A DNA stretch of 57,378 bases from JBOIBN01 sp050739575 (GCA_050739575.1 JBOIBN010000004.1:1-57378), one strand, 5' to 3'. Shown: positions 36,374-46,295, counted from the stretch's first letter. Notes: generated by a model from the sequence alone, not told the origin. Translations and numbers: made by a program.

Positions 36374-37627
36374 ATGGCGATGTTCCGCCCCCTCCCTCTG
36401 GCCATCGGGCTGCGTTATCTGCGGGTGCGCCGGCGCAGCCGCTTCGTCTCGGTCGTGGCGCTGGTTGCGGTGCTCGGCATCGCCCTCGGGGTGGGTGCTC
36501 TTATCGTGGTGCTCTCGGTTATGAACGGCATGCAGGATACGCTCACCGGCAACATCCTCGGCGTGACAGCGGATGTCACGGTGCGGAGCGTGAACGGCGA
36601 TGCCCTTCCGGACTTTCCGCGGCTGCAGCGCGAGGCAGGGAAAGAACGGGGCGTCGTCGCAACCGCACCTTACGCCGAACGCGAGGTCGTGCTCGGACGC
36701 GGCGATTCGCTCGGCGGTGCACTGCTGCAGGGCATAGATCCACAGGCCGAGGCGCGGGTCTCGACGCTCGGTGGACAGATGGTGATTGGTTCACTCGCGG
36801 CCTTGGCGCGCGAACCTTACGGAATAGTGCTCGGCCGCGACCTTGCCTTCGATCTCAACGTCGTTCCGGGCGACAAGGTCAGCGTCATCCTGCCGCACGG
36901 ACTGATGACGCCGGTCGGTTTCGTGCCGCGGCTGCGTCGCTTTACGGTCGTCGGCATCTTCTACGCCGGCAATCAGGAATACGACGGCGGCCTCGCGTTG
37001 ACCAGTCTTTCAGCCGCAGAAAGACTGTACGGAATCTCCGGACCAAACGGGCTGCGGCTGAAACTCGCCCGGCCCTTTCTCGCACCCCAAGTGGCTGAAA
37101 GGCTGCACGGAATCGTGCCGCATGGCGTTACGGTCAGCGACTGGGAATCCGAACATCAGAGCCTCTTCGACGCACTTGCCAATGAGCAGCGCATGATGTT
37201 CGTGCTGGTCGCACTTGCGGTACTCATCGCCGCTTTCAACGTGCTCGGCGTACTCACCGTGCTGGTGGCCGACAAGCGCACCGAGATCGCCGTGTTGGCC
37301 GGCCTCGGACTCGCGCCGCGCGGGATCCTCGCGGCGTTTCTCACGCTCGGCTCGACGATCGGCGCTATCGGCATACTGCTCGGTCTCGCTGGCGGACTCG
37401 CGATCGCATTTAACGTCAACGCACTCGTGAACGGGGTCGGACATCTGGTGGGCCATCCTTTGTTTTCCGCCGGCGCGGTCGCGCTCGCGGGGCTGCCTTC
37501 GCGGGTCGCGCCGGCCCAAGTCGTCGCAATCGTCTGTGTAGCAGTGGTGCTGGTGCTCGCGGCCGCCTGGGTGCCGGCACGGCGCGCAGCGCGCATGCGT
37601 CCGGTGGAGGCACTCGCCAATGGATGA
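36374..37627 (+). CDS. lolC: Lipoprotein-releasing system permease LolC
   Basis: The 417-residue ABC permease has an N-terminal membrane helix (about residues 22-48), a large periplasmic domain, and three C-terminal helices (about 272-300, 318-350 and 375-400). It belongs to the MacB/LolC family. The N-terminal IGLRYLRVRRRSRFVSVVAL and C-terminal VPARRAARMRPVEAL are family hallmarks. With LolD and LolE it extracts mature lipoproteins from the inner membrane for LolA. It overlaps lolD by 8 bases. Confidence 0.95.
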   Translation: MAMFRPLPLAIGLRYLRVRRRSRFVSVVALVAVLGIALGVGALIVVLSVMNGMQDTLTGNILGVTADVTVRSVNGDALPDFPRLQREAGKERGVVATAPYAEREVVLGRGDSLGGALLQGIDPQAEARVSTLGGQMVIGSLAALAREPYGIVLGRDLAFDLNVVPGDKVSVILPHGLMTPVGFVPRLRRFTVVGIFYAGNQEYDGGLALTSLSAAERLYGISGPNGLRLKLARPFLAPQVAERLHGIVPHGVTVSDWESEHQSLFDALANEQRMMFVLVALAVLIAAFNVLGVLTVLVADKRTEIAVLAGLGLAPRGILAAFLTLGSTIGAIGILLGLAGGLAIAFNVNALVNGVGHLVGHPLFSAGAVALAGLPSRVAPAQVVAIVCVAVVLVLAAAWVPARRAARMRPVEALANG

Positions 37628-38348
37628 ACCGGTGCTCGACGCTCGCGGATTGGTCAAGCGTTATCGCCAGGGCGCGGACGATCTCACGGTGCTGCGCGGC
37701 ATTGATCTCACGCTCGGCGCCGGCGAGCGGATCGCCGTGTTGGGTGCGTCCGGGAGCGGCAAATCTACGTTACTGCACCTTCTGGCCGGTCTCGATCGGC
37801 CGAGCGCAGGAGAGGTAACGCTCGCCGGTGAACGGCTCGACCGGCTAGATGCCGCAGCTGCGGCGCGTCTGCGCAACCGTGCGCTCGGCTTCGTGTACCA
37901 GTTTCACCATTTGCTGATGGAATTTTCGGCGCTGGAAAACGTGGCCCTGCCGCTACTCATTGGAGGCGTGGGCTCGCGCCGGGCGCGCCGCGAGGCCGAG
38001 AATCTGCTCGCGCGGGTCGGCCTCGCCGAGCGCGGACATGCGCGTCCCTCGCGTCTCTCCGGCGGCGAACGCCAGCGCGTCGCCATCGCGCGCGCACTGG
38101 CGATGCACCCGCCGCTCGTACTGGCGGACGAGCCGACCGGCAATCTCGACGAGGCGACCGGCGGCGGAGTCTATGAGTTGATCCTCGAAATCAACCGCGA
38201 ATTCGGCACCGCATTCCTGATCGCCACGCATGACGCGCTCATTGCCCGCGGTGCTCAACGCGTGCTGCGACTCGAACACGGACGCCTGGTCGGCGCAGGC
38301 ACCGAGAATGCAACCGCAAAGAACGCGGAGCACACACAAGAAAATTAA
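37620..38348 (+). CDS. lolD: Lipoprotein-releasing ABC ATPase LolD
   Basis: The 242-residue ATPase has Walker A GASGSGKST, the LolD-specific LGFVYQFHHLL, the ABC signature LSGGERQRVAIARAL, and Walker B LVLADEPTGNLD. It powers lipoprotein release by LolC/LolE. The last about 14 codons (ENATAKNAEHTQEN) are not conserved and come from an AT-richer inverted repeat that begins inside the gene (38313-38411), so the C-terminus has apparently been extended by repeat DNA. Confidence 0.95.
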   Translation: MDEPVLDARGLVKRYRQGADDLTVLRGIDLTLGAGERIAVLGASGSGKSTLLHLLAGLDRPSAGEVTLAGERLDRLDAAAAARLRNRALGFVYQFHHLLMEFSALENVALPLLIGGVGSRRARREAENLLARVGLAERGHARPSRLSGGERQRVAIARALAMHPPLVLADEPTGNLDEATGGGVYELILEINREFGTAFLIATHDALIARGAQRVLRLEHGRLVGAGTENATAKNAEHTQEN

Positions 38349-38411
38349 TGATTCAAACTTTTTGTTCTTTAACTTGGCATTATCCCCGCGATCTCTGCGC
38401 GCTCTGCGGTG
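38313..38411. repeat. Imperfect inverted repeat at the lolD-lolE junction
   Basis: ACCGCAAAGAACGC at the left end (38313) resembles ACCGCAGAGCGCGC read from the opposite strand at the right end (near 38411), with 11 of 14 positions identical. The centre is AT-rich (TTTTTGTTCTTT). Such CCGCA(A/G)AG units are common as dispersed palindromic DNA in environmental genomes; further GCGCAAAG-type units follow to about 38466. The left arm encodes the tail of LolD. Confidence 0.5.
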
Positions 38412-38543
38412 AATTCGGAAATGCGAAAACGCAGGCGCAAAGCACGCCGAAATGCAAAGGCGCAAGCTAATGACGGGTAACAACCTCAAATCGAATACCC
38501 AGCCTCGGCTTTCCGCACTCCTCCCGAGTCCCGAGCGACCCGC

Positions 38544-39767
38544 GTGATTTTCAAACTGGCCTGGCGCCTGCTTTTCGCTCGCGGACGGCTCGCGACCCTG
38601 CTCGCAGGTGTCGCGGTGGGCGGCCTCGCACTCGGCGTGCTGGTGTTGACGACGGTGCTCGCGGTAATGAGCGGCTTCGAGTCGGTACTTTCGGAAAAAC
38701 TCGTCGCCCTCGGGGCGGAAGTTACGGTAACGCCGCCGCCCGCGGCCTCGAACTGGCAGGCGCTCGCGGTGCGACTTGAACGCGAACCCGGCGTCGTGGC
38801 GGGAGCGCCCGCCCTCACCGGCCAGGCACTGGTGCTCAACGGCGACCAACTCGCTCCCATCGTCGTGCGCGGTATCGTGGCCGGCGCCGAGGCCCAGGTC
38901 TCGGACCTCGGCGCCAATCTGGTCGCTGGGAAACTTGCTGCGCTGGCGCCCGGCAGTCATGGCCTGATCGTCGGCGAGGCCCTCGCCGAAAGCCTGAACC
39001 TGCATATTGGCGATTCACTCACCCTCCTCACGGCCCGGCCCGGAGGGGGCGGCTTCGGCTTCACACCCGCGCTCGCCGAATACCGGGTCCTCGGCATTTA
39101 TCGGCTGGGCATTTACAAGCTCGAGCAGGGACAGGCCTACACCGATCTCGCCGATGCTCGCAGCCTGTTCCCGAATGCCGGCGCCGCTTCAGTGGTACTG
39201 CGGCTTGCCCAGCCGCTCGCCGCACCGGCGCTCGCAAGCCGGCTGCGCGCACGCCTGGGACCCGATTATTCGGTATCGGACTGGACCCAGAGCCAGGCGG
39301 ATCTGTTTGCAACCATCGGACTCGAGAAGCGGATGCTCTTCGTCGTGCTTGCGGCAATCCTTGCCGTCGCCGCCTTTACGGTGGTGGCAACTCTGCTGGT
39401 ATCCGGCCTCGATCGAGAGCCCGAAATCGCTGTGCTCAAGACCCTGGGGTTCGCACCGCGCGGCATTGCCGCCGTGTTTCTTCTCCAGGGTCTGGTGCTC
39501 GGCGTGGTGGGCACGGGAATGGGGCTCGGACTGGGCGCCGCGCTCGCGCTCAACGTCAATCGTCTACTCGGGGCGCTGGATCATCTGTTCCATACCCAGC
39601 TCTTGCCGCCCTCGATCTATCTCATCAGCGAATTGCCGGCGCGCTTCCGCTGGCCCGAACTCGCAGCGACGACGGCTGTCGCGGTGATTCTGAGCCTCGT
39701 GGCCGCGGTGTACCCGGCGCTGCAGAGCGCCCGCCGCACGCCGGCGGACGCGCTTCGTTATGAGTAA
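38544..39767 (+). CDS. lolE: Lipoprotein-releasing system permease LolE
   Basis: The 407-residue permease resembles LolC in layout: an N-terminal membrane helix (FARGRLATLLAGVAVGGLALG), a periplasmic domain of about 220 residues, and three C-terminal helices. Conserved TVVATLLVSGLDREPEIAVLKTLGF precedes helix 3. It starts with GTG at 38544, 195 bases after lolD, so the normal tight lolD-lolE spacing has been widened by repeat DNA. It partners LolC. The name LolE follows from gene order after lolC-lolD. Confidence 0.93.
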   Translation: MIFKLAWRLLFARGRLATLLAGVAVGGLALGVLVLTTVLAVMSGFESVLSEKLVALGAEVTVTPPPAASNWQALAVRLEREPGVVAGAPALTGQALVLNGDQLAPIVVRGIVAGAEAQVSDLGANLVAGKLAALAPGSHGLIVGEALAESLNLHIGDSLTLLTARPGGGGFGFTPALAEYRVLGIYRLGIYKLEQGQAYTDLADARSLFPNAGAASVVLRLAQPLAAPALASRLRARLGPDYSVSDWTQSQADLFATIGLEKRMLFVVLAAILAVAAFTVVATLLVSGLDREPEIAVLKTLGFAPRGIAAVFLLQGLVLGVVGTGMGLGLGAALALNVNRLLGALDHLFHTQLLPPSIYLISELPARFRWPELAATTAVAVILSLVAAVYPALQSARRTPADALRYE

Positions 39768-40117
39768 AGGCAGCGAACACGATGCCCCTTCATAAAAATG
39801 ACGAACTACTCAATCCCAAGGGTCGAAGTTCAACAAAATCGTAGATCGCCGTCACGCTGATTGGTTACTCAAGAAAACTGTTCAATCGCATTCTCGTTAT
39901 TTCCGGGCAGTGCCGCCCCGCGAAAGCACAGAGCGGAAATCCGGTAAGATCAGACAGTGGAATTTTCGGTCGCCTATCTCAGTCGGGGATAAGCTTCACG
40001 GGAATGACGGATAAATCCGGGTTTCGTTAAGAAAACCCTGAAACCGGAGGGAGGGCTCTGGTGTTGATGGAATTACGGCCTTTCGGGGTTCAACAACTCG
40101 CGCGCTCGGCCTGAGGC
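39768..40117. other. Non-coding stretch between lolE and comEC
   Basis: No gene is supported in these 350 bases. A hairpin lies at about 40019-40038 (GGGTTT pairing with AAACCC around CGTTAAGA), with CGGAT and ATCCG arms nearby. TTCACGGGAATGACGG at about 39996 looks like a degenerate REP-type sequence. The T-poor hairpin is not a clear terminator. No promoter motif stands out. Confidence 0.5.
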
Positions 40118-42418
40118 ATGGGGACTGCACGCGGGCGGTGGCCGGGGATGGTCTGGCTTGCCGCCGCCTGGCTCGCCGGCGGCGGTCTCGCGCTGACGGG
40201 AAGTTCGCTCGTACCCATTCCGATTCTGGCGCTCGCACTTGCAGGCGCGCTCGGTGCAAGCTTGTGGGATCGACGCTCGGCGATCCTGGTTGCAGGCCTG
40301 CTCGGCGCGTTATGGGTTACTCAGGATGCCGGAAACGCTCTTGCTTCCCGGCTGAGCCCGGCACTCGCAGGCCGCACGCTCGGCGTGAGCGGGCGGATTG
40401 CGGATCTGCCGCGGGTGGAATCGGGTCGCGTGCGCTTCACGCTCGCACCCGATGCAGCCAGTGACAAACGGGGCATTCCGATCGCTTATCCCACACGCAT
40501 CGCGCTCGCATGGTATCGGCCGCCGTCTCGCGTGCCGCGCGCAGGGGAACGTTGGCATTTTAAAGTGCATCTGCGCCGCCCGCGCAGTCACGCCAATCCC
40601 GGCGGTTTCGACTATGCGGCCTGGGCGCTTGCTCACGGAATCGGCGCAACCGGCTCCGTATATCGGGATCGCGCCGAACTCCTGGCCCCCGCGGGCCACG
40701 GATTGACGCCGCTGCGTGCGCGCATCGCCGAAGCCATCTACTCGACGCTTGGTGCAAATCCCTATGCGGGCCTGGTGGCGGGGCTTGCGGTCGGTGCGCG
40801 CGGCGGCATAAACACGTCTCAATGGCAAACGCTGCGCGCGACCGGCACGACGCACCTGCTGGCGATCTCGGGGCTGCATCTCGGCCTCATAGCGGCATTC
40901 GTTTTTCTCCTGGTCGGGTTTGCCGTGCGCCGCATCCCGCCTCTGGTGCGGCGCGTGCCTGCCCGCCTCCTCGCCGCCGGAGCGGCCGCACTCGCGGCCT
41001 TGGCCTACGCCGCACTCGCCGGCTTTAGTCTACCCACTCAGCGCGCGCTAATCATGCTCGCGGTGCCGCTCGCGGCGCTCGTCCTGCGCCGGCGCATCGG
41101 CGTCGGCACGGTACTTGCGCTGGCAGCCATTATCGTGACCCTGATTTCGCCTCTCGCCCTGCTTACCGCCAGCTTCTGGCTGTCTTTCGGCGCGGTCGCG
41201 GTCATTGCCTACGGACTGCGCACGGCCCGTGGCGGGCATCTTCTGGTGCGTACCCAGTTTACTGTCTCGCTCGGACTGGTGCCGCTGATCGCTGTCTATT
41301 TCGGAATGGTTTCGCTGATCGGACCCGTCGCCAATCTGCTGGCGATCCCGGTCGTGGGCTGGACGGTCGTATCGGCAGCCCTCACCGGTGCCCTGGCCAC
41401 CCTGCTGCACGCGGGCTGGGGAGCCCCGTTCTTCCACTTCGCGGCCGCCGTGTTGGCGTTGCTATGGCCCGCACTCGAATGGCTCGGAGGTCTTCCCTTC
41501 GCCACTCTGGCACTCGCACCGGTAAGCGGATTCGCGCTCGCTGCGGCGTTGGTCGGCGCAGCCTGTCTGCTCGCCCCGCGTGGATTGGGGCTGCGCCTGG
41601 CGGGGGTTGCGCTTTTCCTCCCGCTCTTCTGGCCCGCCGTGACGCCTCGGCCCGCGGCCGGGGACTTTCGGGTGACCGTGCTCGATGTCGGTCAGGGGCT
41701 TGCGACGGTGGTGGTGACCGCGCACCATACCCTGCTCGTGGATACCGGCCCGCGCGGCTGGGGCGACAACGATGCGGGAGGAGAAGAGGTCATCCCGTTT
41801 CTCCATGCACAGCGGCTTGGCCGGCCCGATCTCGTCGCGCTCTCACATCGCGATCTTGACCATGCCGGCGGCCTGCGTTCGATCAAACGCGCGTGGCCCG
41901 ATGTGCCGGTGCTTTCGAGTGCGGCCGACGCCGAGCATGTTTGCCGTGCCGGGGAACACTGGATGTGGGACGGCGTACGCTTCGCGGTGCTGGCGCCCGC
42001 GGCGAGCGCGGCGGGGAGCCGCAACAACCGCTCCTGCGTGCTCAAGGTGACGGGTGCGGGAGGCAGTGCGCTGTTCCCGGGCGACATCGAGCGCGAAGGG
42101 GAGCGCTGGCTGCTCGCACACTCGACACTCGCGCTCGCCGCCGACATCCTGATCGCCCCGCATCACGGCAGCAAGACCTCCTCCACACCCGCGTTCGTTC
42201 GCGCCGTGCATCCGCGCTTCGTGGTCTTCGCGATCGGTTATCGCAACCGCTACCATTTCCCCAACCCACCCGTAGTGGCACGTTATCGGGACGCAAATGC
42301 TGAGCTTCTCGATTCGGCCCACGACGGCGCGCTAAGCTTCTCCGTGACGCGGGGAAACGGAGTTCGGCTGACCAGGAGATACCGTCTCGAATACCGCCGG
42401 GCGTGGACGGATCCCTAG
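40118..42418 (+). CDS. comEC: DNA internalisation protein ComEC/Rec2
   Basis: The 766-residue membrane protein has an N-terminal DUF4131/OB-like region (about residues 20-190), a competence domain with about ten helices (THLLAISGLHLGLIAAF and LSFGAVAVIAYGLR are hallmarks), and a C-terminal metallo-beta-lactamase-like domain with VLDVGQGLATVVV and the metal motif SHRDLDHAGG. ComEC forms the inner-membrane channel for single-stranded DNA in transformation. With the PilMNOPQ system at the left edge it could act in uptake. Start ATG follows a gene-free 350-base stretch. Confidence 0.95.
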   Translation: MGTARGRWPGMVWLAAAWLAGGGLALTGSSLVPIPILALALAGALGASLWDRRSAILVAGLLGALWVTQDAGNALASRLSPALAGRTLGVSGRIADLPRVESGRVRFTLAPDAASDKRGIPIAYPTRIALAWYRPPSRVPRAGERWHFKVHLRRPRSHANPGGFDYAAWALAHGIGATGSVYRDRAELLAPAGHGLTPLRARIAEAIYSTLGANPYAGLVAGLAVGARGGINTSQWQTLRATGTTHLLAISGLHLGLIAAFVFLLVGFAVRRIPPLVRRVPARLLAAGAAALAALAYAALAGFSLPTQRALIMLAVPLAALVLRRRIGVGTVLALAAIIVTLISPLALLTASFWLSFGAVAVIAYGLRTARGGHLLVRTQFTVSLGLVPLIAVYFGMVSLIGPVANLLAIPVVGWTVVSAALTGALATLLHAGWGAPFFHFAAAVLALLWPALEWLGGLPFATLALAPVSGFALAAALVGAACLLAPRGLGLRLAGVALFLPLFWPAVTPRPAAGDFRVTVLDVGQGLATVVVTAHHTLLVDTGPRGWGDNDAGGEEVIPFLHAQRLGRPDLVALSHRDLDHAGGLRSIKRAWPDVPVLSSAADAEHVCRAGEHWMWDGVRFAVLAPAASAAGSRNNRSCVLKVTGAGGSALFPGDIEREGERWLLAHSTLALAADILIAPHHGSKTSSTPAFVRAVHPRFVVFAIGYRNRYHFPNPPVVARYRDANAELLDSAHDGALSFSVTRGNGVRLTRRYRLEYRRAWTDP

Positions 42419-42504
42419 CGACTCTCATACTATGACCCTGTTTCGCCATGCGGATCGCGAATGGACGGGCTCCATTACCTCCCCGACGCACTGAAAGACG
42501 CCGA

Positions 42505-44262
42505 ATGAAACGCGGCGGACTCGATCGCAAGGCTCTCGGCGTTTACCGCCGTCTGCTTGGCTACGCGCGGCCCTACTGGCCGGTGTTCGTGGTGGCACTG
42601 GTCGCGATGGTGGCCTACTCGCTCTCGCAGACCGCGTTTGCCGCCCTGATGAAGCCGCTGATGAACGGCGGCTTCGTGAATCACGACACGAGCGTGATCC
42701 GCATAGTCGCGCTCAAGATCCTGCTGCTCTTTCTCGGCCGCGGCATCGCGAGCTTCATCCTCAATTACTCCATGAGCTGGATCGGCCGCCACGTAATCCG
42801 GCAGCTGCGACAAACACTCTTCAACAAACTGCTCGCCCTGCCCACCGCATTCTTCGACGTCAACGCCACCGGCGTATTGCTCTCGAAGATGACCTACAAC
42901 AGCGAACAGGTCTCCGAATCCATCACCAACTCCGTGAAGGTGATCATCAACGACAGCGTGACGGTACTTTGCCTCCTCGGCTACATGATTTATCTGAACT
43001 GGCGGCTCACGTTGCTGGTGTTCGTGGTGGTGCCGGTGATCGGATTGCTCACGCGCTACGTCAGCCGCCGTTTCCGCCGGGTCTCCACGCGCATTCAGGA
43101 CAGCATGGGCGAAATCACGCGCGCAAGCGAGGAAGTGATCACCGGGCATCGCATGGTGAAGCTCTACAACGCGGAAACGGCCGAACGAGCCCGTTTCGAC
43201 GTGGCGAACGAAAAGAACCTCTCCGAGAACTTGAAGCTCGCCTTTACCAGTGCGGTATCCAATCCGCTGATCCAGTTCATCGCCGGAGTCGGGCTCGCCC
43301 TGGTGATCTACTTTCTCACCATCACGCCCCTGCGCGGCGGCAACTCGGTGGGCGACTTCGCCTCCTTCCTGACCGCGCTTACCTTGTTGCTGCCTCCGCT
43401 GCGCCGTCTTACCGACGTCAACGCGGCCATATCTCGAGGCGTTGCCGCCGGACAAAGCATTTTCGAGTTGTTCGATCTCGACGAAGAGCGCCGCGACGAA
43501 GGCCGTCCTTTAGCCCGCGCGCACGGACAACTCAAATTCGATGCCGTCACTTTTTCCTACAATCCGCGCAAGGGTCCGGTGCTGCATGCTGTAACGTTTC
43601 ACGCCGAGCCGGGTGAAGTCGTTGCGCTGATCGGGCGTTCCGGCAGCGGCAAAAGCACGCTCGCAAGTCTCGTTCCGCGCTTTTACGATCCGGACGACGG
43701 GCGCATCCTGCTCGACGGCGAAGATATCCGCGAACTGCGCCTGACGGATCTGCGCCGACAAATCGCGATGGTCACCCAAGACGTTGTTCTTTTCAACGAT
43801 ACCGTCGCCCACAACATCGTCTACGGCGCCACCGAAGAAGCCAGCATGGAGCAGATCCGCGAAGTGGCGCGTGCCGCCCAGATTCTCTCCGACATCGAAG
43901 CACTGCCGGACGGCTTCGACACCGTAATCGGCGAACGCGGAATCCTGCTCTCCGGCGGACAACGCCAGCGCATTGCCATCGCCCGCGCGCTGATCAAGGA
44001 TGCCCCGCTCCTGATCCTCGACGAGGCCACCTCCGCGCTCGACAGCGAATCCGAGCATCAAATCCAGCTTGCCTTCGATGAACTCATGCGCGGGCGCACG
44101 ACACTCGTCATTGCGCACCGCCTGTCCACGATCGAGCGAGCCGACCGGATTCTGGTGCTGGATCGCGGGAGAATCGTCGAGACCGGCACCCATGCCGAAC
44201 TGGTTTCCAGCGACGGGGTCTACGCCGGGCTGCATCGTTTGCAGATACGCCGCACGGCGTGA
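42505..44262 (+). CDS. msbA: Lipid A export ATP-binding/permease MsbA
   Basis: The 585-residue half-transporter has six membrane helices (about residues 20-330) followed by an ATPase domain with Walker A GRSGSGKST, signature LSGGQRQRIAIARAL, Walker B LLILDEATSALD, and the switch His in VIAHRLSTIE. It flips core-lipid A across the inner membrane. The start at 42505 (MKRGGLDRKALGVYRRLLGYARPYW) matches family N-termini. In E. coli msbA is directly upstream of lpxK, as here. Confidence 0.94.
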   Translation: MKRGGLDRKALGVYRRLLGYARPYWPVFVVALVAMVAYSLSQTAFAALMKPLMNGGFVNHDTSVIRIVALKILLLFLGRGIASFILNYSMSWIGRHVIRQLRQTLFNKLLALPTAFFDVNATGVLLSKMTYNSEQVSESITNSVKVIINDSVTVLCLLGYMIYLNWRLTLLVFVVVPVIGLLTRYVSRRFRRVSTRIQDSMGEITRASEEVITGHRMVKLYNAETAERARFDVANEKNLSENLKLAFTSAVSNPLIQFIAGVGLALVIYFLTITPLRGGNSVGDFASFLTALTLLLPPLRRLTDVNAAISRGVAAGQSIFELFDLDEERRDEGRPLARAHGQLKFDAVTFSYNPRKGPVLHAVTFHAEPGEVVALIGRSGSGKSTLASLVPRFYDPDDGRILLDGEDIRELRLTDLRRQIAMVTQDVVLFNDTVAHNIVYGATEEASMEQIREVARAAQILSDIEALPDGFDTVIGERGILLSGGQRQRIAIARALIKDAPLLILDEATSALDSESEHQIQLAFDELMRGRTTLVIAHRLSTIERADRILVLDRGRIVETGTHAELVSSDGVYAGLHRLQIRRTA

Positions 44263-44303
44263 ACGTCAAATTCGCCGCCCGGTCCTGAAAGTTTCTTGGG
44301 GTC

Positions 44304-45320
44304 ATGACGAATCTTCGGGAAGGCTTGGCTCAACACCTGCAGTCGCAGTGGTACGCGGCCCGCGCCCCGTGGTTCCTGCTGCCGTTGAGCGGGTTGTTCA
44401 GTGCGGCTGCAGCATTGCGGAGGCTGCTTTACACCCATAGTGTGCTCGCCTCGATACGTCTCCCGACCCGCATTGTCGTAATCGGCAACGTCGCGGTTGG
44501 CGGCAGCGGCAAGACCCCGCTTGTCGCCTGGCTCGCGAAACGGTTAAGCGCGGAAAACGTCAAGGTCGGCATAGTCACCCGCGGCTACGGCGGCAGGAAT
44601 CGCGAACCGCACCGCGTCAACCCCGGCGCGACCGTCACAGACTCGGGCGACGAGGCGCTATGGCTCGCACGCACGACCGGCGTGCCTGTCGTTGCCGGCC
44701 GCGACCGGGTCGCCGCTGCGCGTCTGCTCATCGAAGGCTCCGGCCCGGACATCATCCTGAGCGACGACGGCCTGCAGCATTACCGCCTCGAGCGCGATCT
44801 GGAGATCGTCGCTGTGGACACGGAACGCGGCTTCGGCAACGGAGCACTCCTGCCGGCGGGCCCGCTGCGCGAACCGGCGAAACGCATCGGCTGGGCGGGT
44901 GCAGTGGTACTCAAGGGAAACGGGAATCCGCACCAACTGCCGCCGGGACCACCGGTATTTCGCATGCGCTACGAACTCGCCGATGCGGTCTCACTCGACG
45001 ACGGCGAAACGCAGCCGCTCGCCGCGTTCCGTGCTACACCGGTGCGAGCGCTTGCGGCAATTGCGGATCCGGAAAGTTTTTTCACTGCACTCGAACGCGC
45101 CGGGCTCGATGTGGAGCGCCATCCCCTGCCTGACCACGCGCCGATCGCCGAAGCAGTGAGAACCCTCCCCGTCGATCGGCCGCTCCTGATGACCGACAAG
45201 GACGCGGTAAAGCTCGCCGATGCGCCCGCCCACGCCTGGCGGGTGCCGCTTGCCATCGCCTTCACGGTGCCAGAGGCCGCCGCGCTGCTGACACTCGTGC
45301 GCGGGGCGAATATCCTATAG
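44304..45320 (+). CDS. lpxK: Tetraacyldisaccharide 4'-kinase LpxK
   Basis: The 338-residue enzyme adds the 4'-phosphate to lipid A. It has an N-terminal membrane-associated helix (WFLLPLSGLFSAAAALRR), the P-loop GNVAVGGSGKTPLVAWLA, VTRGYGG, and the catalytic segment ILSDDGLQHYRLERDLEIVAVD. Length is normal. It lies 41 bases after msbA and 31 bases before the Trm112-like gene. Confidence 0.95.
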   Translation: MTNLREGLAQHLQSQWYAARAPWFLLPLSGLFSAAAALRRLLYTHSVLASIRLPTRIVVIGNVAVGGSGKTPLVAWLAKRLSAENVKVGIVTRGYGGRNREPHRVNPGATVTDSGDEALWLARTTGVPVVAGRDRVAAARLLIEGSGPDIILSDDGLQHYRLERDLEIVAVDTERGFGNGALLPAGPLREPAKRIGWAGAVVLKGNGNPHQLPPGPPVFRMRYELADAVSLDDGETQPLAAFRATPVRALAAIADPESFFTALERAGLDVERHPLPDHAPIAEAVRTLPVDRPLLMTDKDAVKLADAPAHAWRVPLAIAFTVPEAAALLTLVRGANIL

Positions 45321-45351
45321 TTGGCTGAATTCAGATTAACGGAGAAACACG

Positions 45352-45534
45352 ATGGATTCCATGCTGCTCGACATTCTGGTCTGCCCGATTTGCAAGGGAC
45401 CGCTCCAGTATGCCAAGGCGGAACAGGAGTTGATCTGTCGGGCGGATCGGCTGGCCTTTCCGATCCGCGACGATATCCCGGTCATGCTCGAGGACGAAGC
45501 GCGACGCATTGGCCTGGAGGAACTCGACCGGTGA
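45352..45534 (+). CDS. Trm112-like small protein (YcaR family)
   Basis: The 60-residue protein starts MDSMLLDILVCPICKGPL, with CPIC as a zinc-knuckle-like half-site, and continues LICRADRLAFPIRDDIPVML, the Trm112/UPF0434 signature. The function in bacteria is unknown. It is a regular companion of lpxK and kdsB. The stop overlaps the kdsB start as GTGA. Confidence 0.92.
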   Translation: MDSMLLDILVCPICKGPLQYAKAEQELICRADRLAFPIRDDIPVMLEDEARRIGLEELDR

Positions 45535-46295
45535 GTTTCCGCGTCGCGATTCCGGCACGTTACGGAGCGAGCCGGCTGCCGGGCAAACCGCTGGTTATGA
45601 TCGCAGGCAAACCGCTGATCGCGCATGTCTGTGCCCGGGCGCTTGCGAGTTCGGCTTCCGAAGTCTGGGTGGCGACCGACGACGAACGCATTGCCGCCGC
45701 CTGCACGCCGCTGGGAGTGAAGGTTGCGATGACTTCAACGGCCTACGCCTCGGGTACCGATCGCATCGCCGAACTCGCGGCCCGCGAGGGCTGGGCAGCG
45801 GACGAGATCGTGCTGAACTTGCAGGGCGACGAGCCGCTAATGCCTCCGCACGCGATAGACGTGACCGCAGGTGCGCTCGCCGCCGCCCCCCAAGCGGCGA
45901 TGTCCACGCTGGCGGTGCGATTGTTCGACGAAGAGTCGTTCCGTGATCCGCACGTCGTCAAACTGGTGACCGATCTCGCCGGCTACGCGCTCTACTTCAG
46001 CCGCGCCCCGTTGCCGCGGCCGCGTGAACCCTTGAGCGGTGTACCAGCACAGGCGCTGCGTCACGTCGGTCTCTACGGATTTCGTGTCGCGACGCTTGCC
46101 CGGCTTGCGCTTGAGCCGCCCTGCGATCTGGAACGCGCCGAGGGACTCGAACAACTGCGCGCACTGTGGCTCGGTCTTCGCATCCGGGTCGAAGTCGTGG
46201 ACGAAGTGCCCATGGCCTCGGTGGATACGCCAGCCGACGTGAAACACGTGGAGAGGCTGATCGCGAACGGGCGGGAAACCGGGCTGTTGACGTGA
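45531..46295 (+). CDS. kdsB: CMP-KDO synthetase (3-deoxy-manno-octulosonate cytidylyltransferase)
   Basis: The 254-residue enzyme activates KDO with CTP for the LPS inner core. Motifs are FRVAIPARYGASRLPGKPL, VWVATDDERIA, MTSTAYASGTDRIAE, NLQGDEPLMPP, YFSRAPLPRPRE, HVGLYGFR and VDTPADVKHVE. I start it at the GTG 45531, which has GGAGG 10 bases upstream and overlaps the preceding stop; the frame is open from 45321, but its extra N-terminus only shadows the previous gene. Confidence 0.95.
   Translation: MSFRVAIPARYGASRLPGKPLVMIAGKPLIAHVCARALASSASEVWVATDDERIAAACTPLGVKVAMTSTAYASGTDRIAELAAREGWAADEIVLNLQGDEPLMPPHAIDVTAGALAAAPQAAMSTLAVRLFDEESFRDPHVVKLVTDLAGYALYFSRAPLPRPREPLSGVPAQALRHVGLYGFRVATLARLALEPPCDLERAEGLEQLRALWLGLRIRVEVVDEVPMASVDTPADVKHVERLIANGRETGLLT

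Noticed and set aside
45321..45530. N-terminal extension of kdsB
   Set aside because: Those codons only shadow the Trm112-like gene; the family start FRVAIPARYG follows GTG 45531.
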